64,000 nt of DNA from Rhodobacteraceae bacterium CG17_big_fil_post_rev_8_21_14_2_50_63_15. GTDB taxonomy: Bacteria; Pseudomonadota; Alphaproteobacteria; Rhodobacterales; Rhodobacteraceae. The stretch is taken from positions 962 through 64,961 of the forward strand of contig PFEY01000094.1 in the NCBI GenBank assembly GCA_002783205.1, given 5' to 3'. Below are positions 1-8,651 of the stretch, in pieces. Every line of letters starts with the position of its first letter. The stretch's first letter is position 1. Under the pieces are notes generated by a model. The model had not been told where the DNA came from. It searched no databases and worked only from the letters and a program-made list of their open reading frames with translations. The translations under genes were made by a program, and so were the position numbers.

Positions 1-36
1 GCTGGGCTCCTTGAATGAAAACCTTGAAGGGGAGAC

Positions 37-59
37 CCGGAGTCTTGAAAAGACTCCGG
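37..59. terminator. Hairpin downstream of serC
   Basis: Perfect inverted repeat CCGGAGTCTT-GAA-AAGACTCCGG lying 27 bp beyond the serC stop. It has no U-tract directly after it on the minus strand; the plus-strand side is followed by a moderately T-rich stretch. It may be a terminator, or an attenuating or mRNA-stabilising stem between serC and a gene outside the window (serA is a usual neighbour). The structure is certain; its role is inferred. Confidence 0.5.
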
Positions 60-85
60 ATCGATTTCTTTCCAAAAAATCGGGA

Positions 86-1240
86 TCAGGCCGCGACGGT
101 CTGTGCGGCGATCTCGGTCTCGAACGCCCATTGGATCCACGGCATGAGAGCGGCCACATCGGCGGTTTCCACCGTGCCACCGCACCAGATCCGCAGGCCC
201 GGCGGTGCGTCGCGATAGGCGCCGATGTCATAGGCGACACCGGCTGTTTCGAGCCGCTTGGCGACGGATTTGGCAAAGGCTGCGCCATCGGTGATCCGCG
301 CATCCTCAAAGGTCAAACACACCGAAGTATTCGACCGGATCGCCGGATCAGCCGCCAGAAAGGCGAGCCAATCGTTTTGCGCCACGAATTCCTCGACCGC
401 CACCAGATTGGCATCGGCGCGGGCCCGCAGACCCGGCAGACCACCAATGTCTGCCGCCCAGTCGAGTGCGACGAGGTAATCCTCGACTGCGAGCATCGAC
501 GGCGTGTTGATCGTCTCGCCCGTGAAAATGCCCTCGATCAGCTTGCCGCCCTTGGTCAGGCGGAAAATCTTTGGCATCGGCCAGGGCGGCGTATGGCTTT
601 CAAGCCGTTCTACCGCGCGGGGGCTGAGGATCAGCATGCCATGCGCCGCCTCGCCGCCCAGCACCTTTTGCCAGGAGAAGGTCGTCACATCGAGCTTGTC
701 CCAGGGCAGATCCTGCGCAAAGGCGGCAGAGGTGGCATCGCAGATCGTGAGACCCTGACGATCGGCCTTGATCCAGTCGCCGTTGGGGACGCGCACGCCT
801 GAGGTCGTGCCGTTCCAGGTAAAGACCACATCCTTGTCGGTATCGACGCCAGACAGATCGACGATCTGGCCATAATCGGCGGTCTTGACCACGGCATCGA
901 GCTTGAGTTGCTTGACCGCATCCGTAACCCAGCCTGCACCAAAGCTCTCCCAGGCGAGCATCTCGACCGGGCGGTCCCCCAGCAGAGACCACATCGCCAT
1001 TTCCACAGCGCCGGTGTCGGAGGCGGGCACGATGCCGATCCGGTAATCGACCGGAACGCCGAGGATGGCGCGGGTCTTGTCGATCGCAGCCTTGAGCCGG
1101 GCCTTGCCGACAGCGGCGCGGTGGCTGCGACCCAAGGGGGCGTCAGACAGCATGTCGAGCGTGAATGTGGGGATCTTGGCGCAGGGGCCAGAGGAAAAAC
1201 GCGGATTTCCCGGCCGCGTTGCCGGTGCTTCAATAGCCAT
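86..1240 (-). CDS. serC: Phosphoserine aminotransferase
   Basis: 384 aa PLP-dependent class V aminotransferase. It converts 3-phosphohydroxypyruvate and glutamate to 3-phosphoserine and 2-oxoglutarate, the second step of serine synthesis; the family also serves de novo PLP synthesis. The N-terminus ([16 protein letters not shown]) is typical of the alphaproteobacterial SerC type. The [16 protein letters not shown] stretch contains the PLP lysine, and the length is normal. The ATG follows AAAGGG at a good distance. It is divergent from serB, so two enzymes of one pathway share a promoter region. A structured leader precedes it and probably controls expression. Confidence 0.93.
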   Translation of the reverse strand: MAIEAPATRPGNPRFSSGPCAKIPTFTLDMLSDAPLGRSHRAAVGKARLKAAIDKTRAILGVPVDYRIGIVPASDTGAVEMAMWSLLGDRPVEMLAWESFGAGWVTDAVKQLKLDAVVKTADYGQIVDLSGVDTDKDVVFTWNGTTSGVRVPNGDWIKADRQGLTICDATSAAFAQDLPWDKLDVTTFSWQKVLGGEAAHGMLILSPRAVERLESHTPPWPMPKIFRLTKGGKLIEGIFTGETINTPSMLAVEDYLVALDWAADIGGLPGLRARADANLVAVEEFVAQNDWLAFLAADPAIRSNTSVCLTFEDARITDGAAFAKSVAKRLETAGVAYDIGAYRDAPPGLRIWCGGTVETADVAALMPWIQWAFETEIAAQTVAA

Positions 1241-1246
1241 ATAGCT

Positions 1247-1300
1247 ACCCTTTCAGATAAGCGCCCCTCGTTGGGGAGGGGTGTCCCACGGACGGGATTA
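1247..1300 (-). promoter_or_regulatory. serC-motif-like structured leader RNA
   Basis: On the minus strand, directly upstream of serC, are two adjacent stems: UCCC-N6-GGGA (1284-1297) and CCCCUC-N6-GAGGGG (1264-1281). They are joined by two bases and followed by the AAGGG ribosome-binding site. The layout, two small GC stems just before the Shine-Dalgarno of an alphaproteobacterial serC, matches my memory of the serC leader RNA motif described by comparative genomics. I cannot run a covariance model. Its ligand, if any, is unknown to me. Confidence 0.55.
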
Positions 1301-1398
1301 CGGCCAAGCGGGGTCTTTCGCAAGTGCAGAAATGACGCTAAACCGCCGTTTGAGACAGAAATTGCGACACCGCGCGCCTACGATCGGAAACACGGCCC

Positions 1399-2274
1399 AT
1401 GTTCACAGTCAGTCTGATCGCCCCCCCCGGTGCTCTGGAGCCAGCTTTGGTTGACTCCTGGCGCAATGCATGGGGGGGCGGCGATGCGGTCTGGCTCGCC
1501 CCGGACGAGGCGGCGGAATTCCCGCTGCCGGAGGTGCCGGGCAATCGCTGGGAGGTCTGGGCACAGGCGCAGGCCCGCGGTGTCGATCTGGTGGTCCAGC
1601 CCACAGAGGGGCGGCGCAAGAAGATGCTGCTTGCGGATATGGACAGCACCATGATCGAACAGGAATGTATCGACGAACTGGCGGAGGTTGCGGGCGTGGG
1701 CGCGCATGTGCGCGCCATCACCGCGCGGGCGATGAATGGGGAGCTGGATTTCGAGGCCGCACTTCTGGAACGGGTAGCGCTGCTCGGCGGTCTGTCCGAA
1801 CGCGTGATCGCCGAGGTTCTGTCATGCCGGATCAGCTATATGCGGGGGGGTGCGGAACTGGTGGCGACGATGCGGGCCAACGGCGCCTATTGCGCGCTGG
1901 TGTCGGGGGGATTCACCGCCTTTACCCGGCCCGTCGCGGCCCGGCTGGGCTTTGACGAGAACCGGGCCAACACGCTTCTGACCGAGGATGGCCGATTGCT
2001 GGGGGATGTTGCGCGGCCCATTCTGGGGCGTGAGGCCAAGGTGCAGGCGCTGGCAGAGATCAGCGCACGGCTGGGGATCTCCGAGGCCGAAGTGATCGCC
2101 GTGGGCGACGGGGCCAATGATTTGGGAATGTTGGCGCGTGCGGGTTCCGGCGTGGCTCTGCACGCCAAGCCATCTGTCGCGGCACAATGCGATCTCCGCA
2201 TCAACCACGGCGATCTGACCGCGTTGCTTTATGTGCAGGGCTATGCGCGGGATGCATTTGCTGCGCCAGCCTGA
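1399..2274 (+). CDS. serB: Phosphoserine phosphatase
   Basis: 291 aa HAD-superfamily phosphatase that dephosphorylates O-phosphoserine to serine, the last step of the pathway. HAD motif I is DMDSTMIEQE (about residues 80-89, nucleophile Asp first), followed by CIDELAE typical of SerB. Motif II is VSGGFTAF and motif III/IV is AVGDGANDLGML. The N-terminal 75 residues are the smaller, less conserved regulatory-type region. It is divergent from serC. The ATG was chosen because the next methionine lies well inside the conserved part; no strong ribosome-binding site is visible. Confidence 0.95.
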   Translation: MFTVSLIAPPGALEPALVDSWRNAWGGGDAVWLAPDEAAEFPLPEVPGNRWEVWAQAQARGVDLVVQPTEGRRKKMLLADMDSTMIEQECIDELAEVAGVGAHVRAITARAMNGELDFEAALLERVALLGGLSERVIAEVLSCRISYMRGGAELVATMRANGAYCALVSGGFTAFTRPVAARLGFDENRANTLLTEDGRLLGDVARPILGREAKVQALAEISARLGISEAEVIAVGDGANDLGMLARAGSGVALHAKPSVAAQCDLRINHGDLTALLYVQGYARDAFAAPA

Positions 2275-2290
2275 GGCCTGATAGCGGGAG

Positions 2291-2318
2291 TCCGGGGCGA
2301 GCGCGCGCCTGCCCCGGA
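2291..2318. terminator. Hairpin between convergent serB and EF-hand gene
   Basis: Inverted repeat TCCGGGGC-N12-GCCCCGGA in the 51 bp between two converging genes. There is no clear U-tract on either side, so intrinsic termination is uncertain, but the position fits a shared bidirectional terminator. Confidence 0.45.
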
Positions 2319-2325
2319 TGATGCC

Positions 2326-2577
2326 CTATCCGTCGCTGGAGGGCAGCGTGCCCGCCTCTTGCGCGGAGGCCAGTTCCTCGGCGGTCAGAGCGCCATCAGC
2401 GTTGGTATCGGCGGCCATGAAGGCATCGCCCGGCGTCTCGGGCATGGCGGCCTGAAACTCTGACATCGTGATATAGCCATCGCCATTTACATCCATGCTG
2501 GCGAACTCCGCCGCCTGCGCCGTGACCGGCAGGGTGAGGACGATGGCAAGGCCAACTACCGTGACTCTCTTGGTCAT
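2326..2577 (-). CDS. Small secreted EF-hand protein
   Basis: 83 aa. A signal peptide (MTKRVTVVGLAIVLTL, cleavage probably after AQA) is followed by two canonical 12-residue EF-hand loops, DVNGDGYITMSE and DTNADGALTAEE, with Asp/Asn at positions 1, 3 and 5 and Glu at 12. It is therefore a periplasmic or exported calcium-binding protein of unknown partner. The start was set here because it begins the signal peptide and follows AAGGAAA; the frame stays open upstream but that part lacks features of a protein. The 282 bp between it and the asparaginase gene hold nothing I recognise. Confidence 0.8.
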   Translation of the reverse strand: MTKRVTVVGLAIVLTLPVTAQAAEFASMDVNGDGYITMSEFQAAMPETPGDAFMAADTNADGALTAEELASAQEAGTLPSSDG

Positions 2578-2859
2578 GTGGGATTTCCTTTCGTTTGTTT
2601 CCGGGACGGAGATACGCCGCCGTGATCTCAGGCTGTGCAATGCGCAGGGAAATGTCCCAACCCTTGCACGATACCTGCCCAATGGCGCGAAAACCGGCCA
2701 GATTGGGGGCAGCGTCTGCGCGGACCTACGCCGCCTGAAACTTGCGGGCGGGTGATCGCGCATCACCAAGGCAGCTTTGGGCGACGCATCGCCGGAGAAG
2801 ATGGCCTGTCGCAATCGGCATAATCACGCCGAGGCACAGGTTGCGCCCGGTGAGTCGGG

Positions 2860-3855
2860 TCAGGCGAGCGGTGCCGCCGGTTTGATCATCCCGGTTTCGA
2901 TCCCGCGCCAATTGACGATTGGTGCATTGCGAAACCTGCGCGCTGAGGGGTGTTCGGGATCGAGCACGCCCAAGCGCACGAGGATCGAGGCGATCGCGCA
3001 TTCCGCGCCGCGCGTGCCGCCGTCGATGATCTTGAGCGCCACGCCCAGTTTGCGGCGCGGCAGGATAGCGATGAAGAACGCCTCGGCTCCGGTCTTGAGC
3101 GCCACCGGCTCGGTGCAGGCGCGCATAAGCTCGGTGCAGGCACGGCCCTCGCCGGCGACCAGATCGGGATGTGCCACCATCGCCTGCCAGAGCCGCACCG
3201 CCGCGCGCTCAGAAGCGTTGCCGGTCTCCGAGGCTCCGGCAAACCAGGCCATGGCGCGGGCCATGCCGTGCAAGGTGCAGGCCGGATTGGGCGCAGAGCA
3301 GCCATCAATGCCGAAGAAGGGCGATGTTTCCCGCGTCACCGTATCAAAGGCCTCAAGCACCGCCTTCTGCACCGGGTGGTCTGGTGCGATATAGTCCGGC
3401 CCACCCTTGAGATGGCGGTTGAGGGTCAGGAAGCCGGAGTGTTTGCCGGAACAGTTATTGTGCATCTGGCACGGGGCCGTGTCGGAGCAGATCAGGGCCT
3501 TGTTGGCCTCCTTGTCCTGCGGGTAATGCGCGCCGCAGCGAAAGTCGTCATCCTCAAGACCAAGCGCGGCAAGCCAGGCCTGCACCCGGTCGGTGTGGAT
3601 CTTCGCCCCGTTATGCGACGCGCAGGCGAGCGCGAGATGCTCGGATGTCAGGCCATGAGCCTCCGCCGCGCCGCTTGTCACCAGCGGCAGCGCCTGAATC
3701 ATCTTGGACGACGAACGCGGCAGGATGATCTCGGACGGATTGCCCCAGGCCTCGACGATCCCGCCGCCTGCGTCACAGATCACGGCATGGCCCAGATGCA
3801 CGCTTTCGGGTTTCGGGCCACGCCAGATTTCAGTCAGGGGAACGGGTAATGTCAT
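2860..3855 (-). CDS. Asparaginase family protein (L-asparaginase II type)
   Basis: 331 aa, matching the PF06089 type of asparaginase described from Rhizobium, which is unrelated to AnsA/AnsB. Typical segments are SSSKMIQALPLVTSGAA, HNNCSGKHSGFLTL and GIDGCSAPNPA. It probably hydrolyses asparagine to aspartate and ammonia in the cytoplasm. The start MTLPVPLTEIW follows GGAGA at 7 bp; an upstream methionine in frame lacks a ribosome-binding site. It is divergent from ialB. Confidence 0.8.
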   Translation of the reverse strand: MTLPVPLTEIWRGPKPESVHLGHAVICDAGGGIVEAWGNPSEIILPRSSSKMIQALPLVTSGAAEAHGLTSEHLALACASHNGAKIHTDRVQAWLAALGLEDDDFRCGAHYPQDKEANKALICSDTAPCQMHNNCSGKHSGFLTLNRHLKGGPDYIAPDHPVQKAVLEAFDTVTRETSPFFGIDGCSAPNPACTLHGMARAMAWFAGASETGNASERAAVRLWQAMVAHPDLVAGEGRACTELMRACTEPVALKTGAEAFFIAILPRRKLGVALKIIDGGTRGAECAIASILVRLGVLDPEHPSARRFRNAPIVNWRGIETGMIKPAAPLA

Positions 3856-4045
3856 GGTCTTTCTCCGGTAGATCGGTTTGGCAGGCAGGGCGTGCGAAAA
3901 TCCGCCAATTGCGTCTTTCACTTCTCGCCTGTTTCAGGCTAATGTTGCAATGTCGAGACGGGACTGGCCGCACAATAAAAAATTCCGCGAAGGGATGCAG
4001 GCGGCCCACGAAATTGAGGCTCAGGACAGCTTGGAGGCTGGACAT

Positions 4046-4573
4046 ATGATATCACGATTTGGGGGCGTACTCGCCCTGGCTGTGACCTTGGTCACGTCAA
4101 CGGGAGTGGCTGCACAGCAAACCAGCACCAATCAGGTGGCCACCAGCACGGCATGGAGCGTGTTCGAGGACAAGGATCCGCGCGAATGCTGGGCGGTGTC
4201 GGCCCCTACTGAAACCGTCAATACCAAGGATGGGCGCGTGGTGGCGGTGAAACGTGGCGACATTCTGTTGATGACCTTTTTCCGCCCCGGAGCAGGAGTT
4301 CAGGGGCAGATCACCTTTACCGGCGGATACCCGTTTGCTGGCGGCTCGACCGTCGGCCTCGATGTCGGCGGCACCCGGTTCGAGCTGTTTACAGAAGGCG
4401 AATGGGCCTGGCCCGCGAGCACGGAGGATGATGCAAAGATCCTTGCTGCGATGAAACGCGGCACCGATGCGGTGCTGACCGCGCGCTCGGGTCGGGGCAC
4501 GCAAACCAAGGACACGTTTTCCCTGCTGGGTTACACGGCTGCGGTGGACGAGGCTCAAAAACGCTGCAAGTAG
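4046..4573 (+). CDS. Invasion-associated locus B (IalB) family protein
   Basis: 175 aa exported protein. A signal peptide (residues 1 to about 24, ending GVAAQQ) precedes a domain with the IalB pattern: SVFEDKDPRECWAVSAP near the start, a MTFFRPG strand, FELFTEGEWAWP, an MKRGTDAVLTA segment and a C-terminal Cys. IalB was named from Bartonella, but the family is widespread in free-living alphaproteobacteria, where its role is not established. The ATG follows TTGGAGG. An intrinsic terminator follows the gene. The name should not be read as evidence of pathogenicity. Confidence 0.8.
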   Translation: MISRFGGVLALAVTLVTSTGVAAQQTSTNQVATSTAWSVFEDKDPRECWAVSAPTETVNTKDGRVVAVKRGDILLMTFFRPGAGVQGQITFTGGYPFAGGSTVGLDVGGTRFELFTEGEWAWPASTEDDAKILAAMKRGTDAVLTARSGRGTQTKDTFSLLGYTAAVDEAQKRCK

Positions 4574-4596
4574 GGCGCAGGTGGTAACGCTTGACA

Positions 4597-4630
4597 GGCG
4601 GCAGGCCCGACGCGGCGCTGCCGCCTTTTC
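4597..4630 (+). terminator. Rho-independent terminator after the IalB gene
   Basis: Stem GGCGGCAG / CTGCCGCC (4597-4604 with 4618-4625), 13-nt loop, followed directly by TTTTC. It lies 24 bp after the IalB stop codon in a convergent gap. Confidence 0.75.
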
Positions 4631-4636
4631 ATGACA

Positions 4637-6253
4637 TCAGCGCAGAACCTTGTTTTCAGGCCAGGTCAGGCGGGTTTGCAACGCGATGGCACGACTCTGA
4701 CCGGCAGGCAGGTCGAACACCCATGCCAGAATGCCGCGTTGGCCGTCGACATCCTCCTCGCTTGCGGACGGCGTGGCCTGCCATGTGATCTTCAGATCCT
4801 GCTGTTCCGAGACCGGCACGCGGTCCAGCACCCGGAGTGGCCAGGCCTGATCGGTCAGGTTCTCGATCTTGATTTCGAGATTTTCGGTCATCTCGTTGGA
4901 CTTGGTGATCAGTCCCCGATCGCCCTCGTTGCGACTGGTCACGAGCCGCGTGAGGCGCAACCCGTCAATCGGCCCGAAAGAGAGATCAGCCTCGGCGCCA
5001 GCCGCGATCAGGTTCATCCAGCGTTGCCCGACATAGCGGCCATCAAGGTAAAAGCGCGCCTCGGCCGTGGGAAGCAGAATCTCGCCGGTGTCATTGGTGA
5101 CATGTGCCATCAGAAAGGCCGTCTGATCCAGCATCGGAACGGCCTGAGCGACAATCCCGGCGGTGATCTCGATTGGCCCCAACATCAGCCGGACCCGATC
5201 TGCGCCGCTTGCCACGCTGACCGGCGCAGGCGTGTGGTATGTAACCGACAGCCCGTCAAAACTGGCGGTTGCCACGTCGGCCTCGGCCGCCTCGACAGCC
5301 GGAGCGGCCATTGACATCATCCCGCTTTCCGCCTTGCGCGCGAGCGGCGAGATCGCATCGGGATCCTCGATGCGCGGCATCCATGGCCAGATCTGGCCGG
5401 GCTCGGTCTGTTCCGACGGCCGCAGGGTCGAGAGCGTGAGCGCCACATCCTGCCAGTTCTCGCCGGTGCTCTGCTGCACGAAGGCCCCCCGCTCGATCCT
5501 GAGCGCACCGCTACCGCGCGCAAGATGCAGGTCATAGAGCGGCTGCCATCCGGCATCCGGGATGGTATAGGTCACGCTGAGCGTGCCGGTCGTCGCGGCA
5601 TCGCTGGTGATCGCCACGGCCAACATGGCGCGCGCCTGGTCCTCGGGCACGAGCGCCGCGAGCGTCTGCAAAGCTCGCGCAAGTGCCTCGGTCTGGTCCT
5701 TGAGGGCGCGTTCGGCGGCCTCCGCGCGGCGGTTGGCCTCGGCCTCGGCCCGCCGGGCGTCCAGCGTTTCCGCCCCGATCATCCCCGAAAGGTCGCGCAA
5801 GCGATCGACCTCCAGCGCCGCCGCGCCGTCCCGCTGCCCGATCTGTCCGAGAAAGGCGATGCGGGCGCGCGCCGCCTCTGCCTCAAGACGGATATCCTCG
5901 ATCCCGGCTCGCGCCTCGCGCAGGGCCTGTTCCAGCCGCTCGACCTCGGCGCGGGCAGAAATCAGCGCCGGGCTGTCGGCTGCCTCACGCGGCGGCACAT
6001 AATCGCTACGGGTGGTGACGCCGCCGATCCGCGCCCCGCTGAGCGTCACGCGGACCGAGGCGAGCGGTGTGCCCTGCGGCAGATCGGCGAGGATCAGGTC
6101 ATGTTGACCGGCGGGGGCGCTAAAGGCCAGATCGCGGGTCACGGTGGCCCCTTGCGGGTAGAGCGTGACCGCGCTCACGCGGCTGGTGAGAGGAATGTCC
6201 GCAGCCCAAAGCGGAAGCGGGGCAAGGGCAAGGATGAGGGTCAGGGCACGCAT
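4637..6253 (-). CDS. Secreted DUF4139 / MuiA-like protein
   Basis: 538 aa with a signal peptide (MRALTLILALAPLPLWAA). The mature N-terminus (VSAVTLYPQGATVTRD) is typical of the DUF4140 domain. A long coiled-coil region follows (about residues 90-220, rich in Glu, Ala and Arg heptads), then the DUF4139 beta-rich domain with YTIPDAGWQPLYDL and the C-terminal WPLRVLDRVPVSEQ and QATP segments. Relatives are called mucoidy inhibitor MuiA; the molecular role is unknown. The chosen start gives a clean signal peptide behind GGAG; MESPMRAL four codons upstream is possible. Confidence 0.75.
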   Translation of the reverse strand: MRALTLILALAPLPLWAADIPLTSRVSAVTLYPQGATVTRDLAFSAPAGQHDLILADLPQGTPLASVRVTLSGARIGGVTTRSDYVPPREAADSPALISARAEVERLEQALREARAGIEDIRLEAEAARARIAFLGQIGQRDGAAALEVDRLRDLSGMIGAETLDARRAEAEANRRAEAAERALKDQTEALARALQTLAALVPEDQARAMLAVAITSDAATTGTLSVTYTIPDAGWQPLYDLHLARGSGALRIERGAFVQQSTGENWQDVALTLSTLRPSEQTEPGQIWPWMPRIEDPDAISPLARKAESGMMSMAAPAVEAAEADVATASFDGLSVTYHTPAPVSVASGADRVRLMLGPIEITAGIVAQAVPMLDQTAFLMAHVTNDTGEILLPTAEARFYLDGRYVGQRWMNLIAAGAEADLSFGPIDGLRLTRLVTSRNEGDRGLITKSNEMTENLEIKIENLTDQAWPLRVLDRVPVSEQQDLKITWQATPSASEEDVDGQRGILAWVFDLPAGQSRAIALQTRLTWPENKVLR

Positions 6254-6303
6254 CGGGCTCTCCATGTGGCAATCATCGCTGTGAAAGTGGGCAGGACAGG
6301 GCA

Positions 6304-6335
6304 CAAAAAACAAGGGGCGCCGTGACGCACCCCTT
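6304..6335 (-). terminator. Rho-independent terminator after asd
   Basis: Read on the minus strand: AAGGGG ... CCCCTT stem, extended inward to about 9 bp, then GTTTTTTG. It sits 26 bp beyond the asd stop codon. Confidence 0.8.
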
Positions 6336-6360
6336 GCAAAGCCCTGATCACAGGCGACAT

Positions 6361-7383
6361 TCAGCCTTTCTTTAGCACCCTTTTTCCGAGTGTTTCGGCG
6401 ATCTGCACCGCATTCAGTGCGGCCCCCTTGCGCAGATTGTCGGAGACGCACCAGAGGTTGATTCCGTTGTCGATTGTCGGATCCTGACGGATCCGGCTGA
6501 CGAAGGTGGCATAATCACCGACACACTCGATCGGCGTGACGTAGCCGCCATCCTCGCGCTTGTCGATCACCATGATGCCGGGCGCCTCACGCAGGATGTC
6601 GCGCGCCTCGGCTTCATCCAGATGATCCTCGAACTCGATGTTGATCGCCTCGGAATGGCCGACAAAGACCGGCACGCGCACGCAGGTGGCCGTGACCTTG
6701 ATCTTGGGATCAAGGATCTTCTTGGTCTCTGCGACCATCTTCCATTCTTCCTTGGTCTGGCCGTCCTCGAGAAACACGTCGATATGCGGGATCACGTTGA
6801 AGGCGATCTGCTTGGTGAATTTCTTGGGCGGCTTGTTGTCGGTCGGATTGTAGACCGCCTTGGTCTGATCCCAAAGCTCATCCATGCCTTCCTTGCCGGC
6901 GCCCGAAACCGACTGATAGGTCGCCACGACAACGCGCTTGATGCGGGCGCGATCATGCAGCGGCTTGAGCGCGACGACCATCTGCGCGGTCGAGCAGTTG
7001 GGATTGGCGATGATGTTCTTCTTGGCATAGCCTTCGACGGCTTGCGGGTTCACCTCTGGAACCACCAGCGGCACGTCGGGGTCATAGCGATAGAGTGACG
7101 AATTGTCGATCACGATACAGCCCGCCTTGGCCGCCCTGGGCGCATAGATCTTGGTCGCGTCCGATCCGATGGCAAAGAGCGCGATGTCCCAGCCGGTGAA
7201 ATCGAAACCGTCGAGATCGCGGGTCTTGAGGGTGCGATCGCCAAAGCTGACTTCGGTGCCGAGAGAGCGGCGGCTGGCCAGAGCCACGATCTCATCCACC
7301 GGAAACTCGCGTTCAGCGAGGATATTCAGCATTTCGCGGCCCACGTTGCCCGTGGCACCGACAACGGCGATTTTGTAACCCAT
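6361..7383 (-). CDS. asd: Aspartate-semialdehyde dehydrogenase
   Basis: 340 aa. Reduces aspartyl phosphate to aspartate semialdehyde with NADPH, feeding lysine/diaminopimelate, threonine and methionine synthesis. The NADP-binding GATGNVGREML is at the N-terminus and the catalytic cysteine lies in NPNCSTAQMV. The length is normal. MGYK was chosen as the start because GGAGG lies 10 bp upstream; a second ATG three codons earlier (7392) would put that site almost touching the start codon. A strong terminator follows, so it is probably a single-gene unit. Confidence 0.93.
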   Translation of the reverse strand: MGYKIAVVGATGNVGREMLNILAEREFPVDEIVALASRRSLGTEVSFGDRTLKTRDLDGFDFTGWDIALFAIGSDATKIYAPRAAKAGCIVIDNSSLYRYDPDVPLVVPEVNPQAVEGYAKKNIIANPNCSTAQMVVALKPLHDRARIKRVVVATYQSVSGAGKEGMDELWDQTKAVYNPTDNKPPKKFTKQIAFNVIPHIDVFLEDGQTKEEWKMVAETKKILDPKIKVTATCVRVPVFVGHSEAINIEFEDHLDEAEARDILREAPGIMVIDKREDGGYVTPIECVGDYATFVSRIRQDPTIDNGINLWCVSDNLRKGAALNAVQIAETLGKRVLKKG

Positions 7384-7455
7384 CAACTTCATGCCTCCAT
7401 TGCAGGATTTGCGAGGCGCGTCATACAGGGATTGCCGCCCCTGCGAAAGGGGGGG

Positions 7456-8628
7456 TCAGTTCATGCTGTCGCGACTGAAGAGATAGATCACAAGGCCGAA
7501 GAGCAGGGCAAAGCCGAAGAGTGCAAAGAGCGCGACATATCCCGCAAGCGCGGTTTGCGCGGCGGCAGAGGCAAAGAGCGGCCCGGAGACAAACTGCGCC
7601 ACCCCCACCCCGCCGATGCCAAAGAGATTGAGCAGCGTCACTCCCCGCCCCGCGAGATGGGCGGGAATGAAACTTCGGCCATGCGCGACGATGACCGGGA
7701 AGGAGGCGCCGAAAAAGCCGATGACGGCGAGCAGGGTGATGGAGAGCGCGAGGCTCTTGTCGGGCAGGGCCATGAGCGCAAGAGCGGCCGTCGCGCACAT
7801 GGCATTGCCGATAAAGATCACCCATTTCCGGCTGTTGCAAAGGCGATCGAGCGGACCGTAAACCAACGTGCCGGCAATCATCGCAAGTCCCATCACGAGC
7901 GTCGCCTGCCCGACCTGACCGGTATCAAGCGCGAAGATGTCGCGCAGATAGGGCCCGGCCCAGAGGCCGCGCAGCGCCGCTGCGGGCGCATAGGCCACGA
8001 ACATCAAGGGCAGGATTGCCCAGAGCTTGGGCATTCTCAGGAGATCGAATACCGAGCCGCGCGACGCGCCAGTCACCGCCTCGGGATCCCGCACCAGCAG
8101 GTGGATACCAAGCGCCACAACCGCTGAAAGGCCTGCCAGCCCCCAGAGTGCCGCGCGCCAGCCCATCGTTTCGGCGGCCAAGGCCATCGGGTAGGAGGCG
8201 ACAAGATTGCCAACCGAGCCGACCCCCAACATCAGTGCCGCCAATGTGGCAAACTGCGCCGGCGGAAACTGCCGCGCGAAAATGTAGTAGGAGGCCATCA
8301 GCACCGGCGAACACCCCACCCCGATCAGCGCCATGGCGAGGCTGATCTGCAAGGGCGTAGTCGCCATCGCAAAAAGCGCCGCCCCGCCGCCACCGCCGAC
8401 CAAGAGCAGGGCCGCCGTGGTGCGGCGCGGCCCAACCCGGTCAAGCGCCCATCCTACCGGCAACTGCATCGCCGCAAAAACCAGGAACCAGAGCCCGGAC
8501 GCAAAGGCCAGATCATCTGGCGTCGTGCCGATGTCGCGCGCCAGAACGCCGCTCAACACCGCCAGAAAGGCACGAAAGAACTGGCTCAGCACATAAGCGA
8601 GGCACAAGAGGGCTAGACCGACGCGCAT
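7456..8628 (-). CDS. MFS transporter
   Basis: 390 aa integral membrane protein with about 12 hydrophobic segments and a major-facilitator-type cytoplasmic motif between early helices (GWALDRVGPRRT, motif A-like). It begins directly with a membrane helix (MRVGLALLCLAYVLSQFFRAF). The substrate cannot be predicted from sequence. It is 23 bp downstream of the histone-deacetylase-like gene on the same strand, so the two may be co-transcribed. Confidence 0.8.
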   Translation of the reverse strand: MRVGLALLCLAYVLSQFFRAFLAVLSGVLARDIGTTPDDLAFASGLWFLVFAAMQLPVGWALDRVGPRRTTAALLLVGGGGGAALFAMATTPLQISLAMALIGVGCSPVLMASYYIFARQFPPAQFATLAALMLGVGSVGNLVASYPMALAAETMGWRAALWGLAGLSAVVALGIHLLVRDPEAVTGASRGSVFDLLRMPKLWAILPLMFVAYAPAAALRGLWAGPYLRDIFALDTGQVGQATLVMGLAMIAGTLVYGPLDRLCNSRKWVIFIGNAMCATAALALMALPDKSLALSITLLAVIGFFGASFPVIVAHGRSFIPAHLAGRGVTLLNLFGIGGVGVAQFVSGPLFASAAAQTALAGYVALFALFGFALLFGLVIYLFSRDSMN

Positions 8629-8651
8629 TCAGTTCTCCTTGCCCGACAAAG

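Noticed and set aside
11-802. 263-codon plus-strand frame at the window start
   Set aside because: Antisense to serC; no motif and composition typical of GC-driven open frames.
4046-4573. IalB as a virulence marker
   Set aside because: The family is common in free-living marine alphaproteobacteria; no other pathogenicity-related genes are present.
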